Below, piece after piece: positions 61,454-64,000 of a stretch of DNA of 64,000 bases. Both the position numbers and the translations under genes were made by a program. This stretch comes from Pseudomaricurvus sp. HS19. Its GTDB lineage: Bacteria; Pseudomonadota; Gammaproteobacteria; Pseudomonadales; Cellvibrionaceae. The stretch spans positions 1 to 64,000 of the forward strand of contig NZ_WVVW01000011.1 of assembly GCF_009857815.1 (NCBI RefSeq), given 5' to 3'. Position 1 is the stretch's first letter, and each line of letters starts with the position of its first letter. The notes beneath the pieces are model-generated. The model saw only the letters and a program-made list of their open reading frames with translations, had not been told where the DNA came from and ran no database searches.

Positions 61454-63088
61454 TCAATCGCGGGCGCTGAGGATTTTTTCCGCCAGCTGCCGGGTGGAGC
61501 CGTCCCACTCTTCGGGCAGGGTTCCGCATTGCAGGGCCTGGTCAATGCGTGTGCCCAGCTGCTTGCCCAGCTCCACACCCCATTGGTCGAAGGCGTTGAT
61601 GTCCAGCAGCACGCTCAGCACATACACCTTGTGTTCGTAGAGGGCGATGAGGGCGCCGAGGGCTTCCGGGGTGAGGCGCTCCATCAGCAGGGTGTTGCTG
61701 GGGCGATTGCCGGGAATCACCTTGTGCGGCGCGAGGCTTGCGGCTTCGTCTGCGGTTTTGCCGCCGTCCAGCAGCTCCTGCGTGGCGACTTGCAGGGATT
61801 TACCATCCAGCAGCGCCTGGCTCTGGCTCAGGCAGCAGGCGAGCAGTTCACGGTGCTGGTGAGTGTGTGGGTGGTTGGGCATCAGGCTGGCAATAAAGTC
61901 CACCGGCACCATCTGCGTGCCCTGGTGCAGCAGCTGGTGGAAGGAGTGCTGGCCGTTGCTCTCCTCTGTACCCCAGATGGTGACGCCGGTGTGGTAAGCC
62001 AGTGGTTGGCCGTGGCGGTCCACACCTTTGCCCAGGCTCTCCATGTCCAGCTGTTGCAGGAAGTCGGGGAAGCGTTGCAGCTGGTGGCAGTAGGGCAACA
62101 CCGCCTGGCTGCGGGCCTGCCAGAACTGGCTGTACCAGAAGGTGATCAGGGCCAGGATGACGGGCATGTTGTCAGCGGCGGGTGCGCTGGCAAAGTGCTC
62201 GTCCATGGTGGCGGCGCCATTGAGCAGTTCTTCAAAGCCCTGCCAGCCGATGGCCAGGGCGATGGGCAGGCCGATGGCGGACCAGAGGGAGTAGCGCCCT
62301 CCCACCCAGTCCCACATGGGGAAGATGTTGTCCGGGTCGATACCGAAGGAGGTGGCCTTGGCAATGTTGGTGCTGATGGCGACAAAGTGCTGGCGCAGTT
62401 GGTTTTCCGGGCAGCCGGCGGTGAGTATCCAGTTGCGGGCCGTGGTGGAATTCTCCAGCGTTTCCAGGGTAGTGAACGATTTGGAGGCGACGATAAACAG
62501 GGTGGTTGCCGGGTTGAGCCCCTGCAGCACCTGATGGATCTCGGCGCCGTCAATGTTGGCGACAAAATGCACCTTTAATCCGGGCCGGTGATAATCGCTC
62601 AGTGCGCGGCACACCATGCGGGGACCGAGGTCCGAGCCACCAATTCCAATATTGACCACATCGGTGATGGTATCGCCGTCGAAACCATTCCACTGCTGGT
62701 TGTGCAGTTGCTCCACAAAAGCACGCATTTTGGCCTGGGTGGCTTTGACTTCAGCGTGAACGGAGGGCTCCGGGATCACGCTGTTGGCGCGATAGCGCAG
62801 TGCGGTGTGCCAGGCGGGGCGCTGCTCGGTGTTGTTCACCTCGGCGCCGTGCAGCAGGCGGGTAATGGCCGAGTCCAGCTGCTGGTGTTCACAGAGATTG
62901 AGCAGCAGTTGCAGGGTGGTGTCGTCGAGGTGGCTCTTGGAGTAATCGAGAAACAGCGGGCCGGCCTGCAGGGAGTAGCGCCCTGCGCGTTCGCTGTCAT
63001 CATGGAAAAGCTGCCGCAGTTGTTTCTGCCACTGTTGGCGGTGGTGCGTCAGGGCCTGCCAGTGGGTGGGGGTGCAGCTTGCTTCCAT
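61454..63088 (-). CDS. pgi: Glucose-6-phosphate isomerase
   Basis: A 544-residue enzyme interconverting glucose-6-phosphate and fructose-6-phosphate. Signatures are VVNIGIGGSDLGPRMVCRAL, SKSFTTLETLENSTTARNWI, GGRYSLWSAIGLPIALAIGW and the C-terminal SVLLDINAFDQWGVELGKQL with the catalytic Lys. Length is close to the E. coli enzyme (549). The ATG at 63088 has AGGA eight bases upstream; an ATG at 63094 would be only two bases from that sequence, so the shorter form is preferred. It is transcribed towards dinG, about 100 bases away. Confidence 0.96.
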   Translation of the reverse strand: MEASCTPTHWQALTHHRQQWQKQLRQLFHDDSERAGRYSLQAGPLFLDYSKSHLDDTTLQLLLNLCEHQQLDSAITRLLHGAEVNNTEQRPAWHTALRYRANSVIPEPSVHAEVKATQAKMRAFVEQLHNQQWNGFDGDTITDVVNIGIGGSDLGPRMVCRALSDYHRPGLKVHFVANIDGAEIHQVLQGLNPATTLFIVASKSFTTLETLENSTTARNWILTAGCPENQLRQHFVAISTNIAKATSFGIDPDNIFPMWDWVGGRYSLWSAIGLPIALAIGWQGFEELLNGAATMDEHFASAPAADNMPVILALITFWYSQFWQARSQAVLPYCHQLQRFPDFLQQLDMESLGKGVDRHGQPLAYHTGVTIWGTEESNGQHSFHQLLHQGTQMVPVDFIASLMPNHPHTHQHRELLACCLSQSQALLDGKSLQVATQELLDGGKTADEAASLAPHKVIPGNRPSNTLLMERLTPEALGALIALYEHKVYVLSVLLDINAFDQWGVELGKQLGTRIDQALQCGTLPEEWDGSTRQLAEKILSARD

Positions 63089-63138
63089 GTCCATAATCCT
63101 TTGTCTGTGGCGGCCCTGTGGTGAGTTGGTGATGTCAG

Positions 63139-64000
63139 TTAGTGATCGCGCCCTACGGCAAAGTGTGCCAGTTCCGTCATGGCCTGGCGGTAAGGGCTGT
63201 CCGGCAGGTGCTCCAGTTGGGCGATGGCCAGGTCGGCCTGCTCCTTGGCGCTGTCAGTAGTGTATTGCAGGGCGCCGGTGCGCTGCACAATGGCCACCAC
63301 TGCCTGCAGTTGGTCCAGCGCGCCTTCGCGGATGGCATCGGCAATGAGTGCTGACTCTTCTGCGGTGCCTTGTGCCATGGCCTGGATCAGCGGCAGGGTG
63401 GGTTTGCCTTCGGCCAGGTCGTCACCGACGTTCTTGCCCAGGGTTTCGGCGTCACCTTCGTAATCGAGGGCGTCGTCGATCAACTGAAAGGCCAGTCCCA
63501 GGTGGTAGCCATAGCGTTTCAGGGCCTGGCGCTGCTCGGCGGTGGCGTCGGCCAGCACGGCGGCGGTGTCACAGGCGGCTTCAAACAGGGCGCCGGTCTT
63601 CTTGTAAATCACTTCCAGGTAGTTGGCTTCGCTGACCGTCGGGTCTTTGGCGTTCACCAGCTGCTGCACCTCACCTTCAGAGATGGTGTTGGTGGTGTCC
63701 GAAAGGATCTGCATGATCTCCATGGAGCCGATCGCCACCATCATCTGGAAGGCCCGGGAGTAGAGGAAGTCCCCTACCAGCACACTCGGTGCATTGCCCC
63801 ACTTGGCATTGGCGGTGGGGCGGCCACGGCGCATGTTGGAGATGTCCACCACGTCGTCGTGCAGCAGGGTCGCGGTGTGAATGAATTCGATAATGGCTGC
63901 CAGGTCCAGGTGCTGCTTGCCCCTGGCCGGGTAATTGAGCGCATTGGCAGTCAGCAGCACCAGCAGCGGGCGCAGGCGCTTGCCGCCGGCTTCCACCAGG
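63139..64000 (-). CDS. ispB: Octaprenyl diphosphate synthase, partial (5' end beyond window)
   Basis: The C-terminal 287 residues of a trans-polyprenyl diphosphate synthase that makes the ubiquinone side chain. The first Asp-rich motif LLHDDVVDISNMRRGRPTAN and second motif FQLIDDALDYEGDAETLGKN are both intact, and GGKRLRPLLVLLTANAL occurs at the very edge. Sequence agrees with E. coli IspB over the whole visible part. The reading frame stays open to position 64000 with codons that fit the family, so the real start lies beyond the window; a GTG at 63996 is internal. The neighbour on the other side is unknown. Confidence 0.94.
   Translation of the reverse strand, partial: LVEAGGKRLRPLLVLLTANALNYPARGKQHLDLAAIIEFIHTATLLHDDVVDISNMRRGRPTANAKWGNAPSVLVGDFLYSRAFQMMVAIGSMEIMQILSDTTNTISEGEVQQLVNAKDPTVSEANYLEVIYKKTGALFEAACDTAAVLADATAEQRQALKRYGYHLGLAFQLIDDALDYEGDAETLGKNVGDDLAEGKPTLPLIQAMAQGTAEESALIADAIREGALDQLQAVVAIVQRTGALQYTTDSAKEQADLAIAQLEHLPDSPYRQAMTELAHFAVGRDH

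Overview
The window is a dense, GC-rich chromosomal segment of a gammaproteobacterium. The gene set (hdfR/maoP, rimK with a RimB-type protease, rimO, csdA/tcdA, pqiABC, rlmG, dinG, pgi, ispB, the prkA-DUF444-spoVR operon) is typical of marine gammaproteobacteria. A Cellvibrionales/Microbulbifer-like or related host is my best guess, from protein similarity by eye only. I saw no rRNA, tRNA, CRISPR array, prophage or insertion sequence.

Layout. 0.3-7.9 kb: purU, an OmpA-like protein, two small conserved proteins, the divergent hdfR/maoP pair, mgtC, rimK-rimB, a YqaA-type membrane protein and a DUF4136 lipoprotein. 7.9-14.4 kb: a transport and osmotic block with a cupin protein, two MscS channels, a CorA-type and an MgtE magnesium transporter, a Bax-like glucosaminidase and a DUF432-type protein coupled to the second MscS. 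14.6-20.8 kb: radical SAM, SpoIIAA-like, CBS, folM and cca genes, then a divergent two-component pair (receiver-histidine kinase and HTH-receiver) separated by a possible small RNA or attenuator. 20.8-25.6 kb: prkA-yeaH-spoVR. 25.9-32.5 kb: galE, rimO, a TatD nuclease, a CsdA-CsdE fusion and convergent tcdA. 32.7-40.9 kb: a desaturase, a 1900-residue GMC oxidoreductase/alpha-beta hydrolase/PhoD-like fusion, and rlmG.

42.4-48.3 kb is the most unusual gene cluster. Six co-directional genes encode a NirB-like flavoprotein fused to a [2Fe-2S] domain and a b-type membrane domain, an 11-haem cytochrome c, a Tll0287-like haem lipoprotein, a cytochrome c5-like lipoprotein, a group 1 truncated haemoglobin and a ferredoxin-FAD-NAD reductase. 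They look like one electron-transfer system running from NADH through the membrane to periplasmic haems, with a globin/reductase pair that could detoxify NO or O2. Alkaline phosphatase, a Rieske oxygenase with a small partner gene, uvrA, pqiABC, dinG, pgi and the 3' part of ispB follow.

Four intergenic copies of a modular multi-hairpin repeat (64-262, 28812-29072, 51906-52142 inverted, 52349-52593) are the most striking non-coding signal. Their hairpin loops are conserved while their stems change in a compensatory way, which suggests selection on structure. Short spurious reading frames inside these repeats should not be taken for genes.
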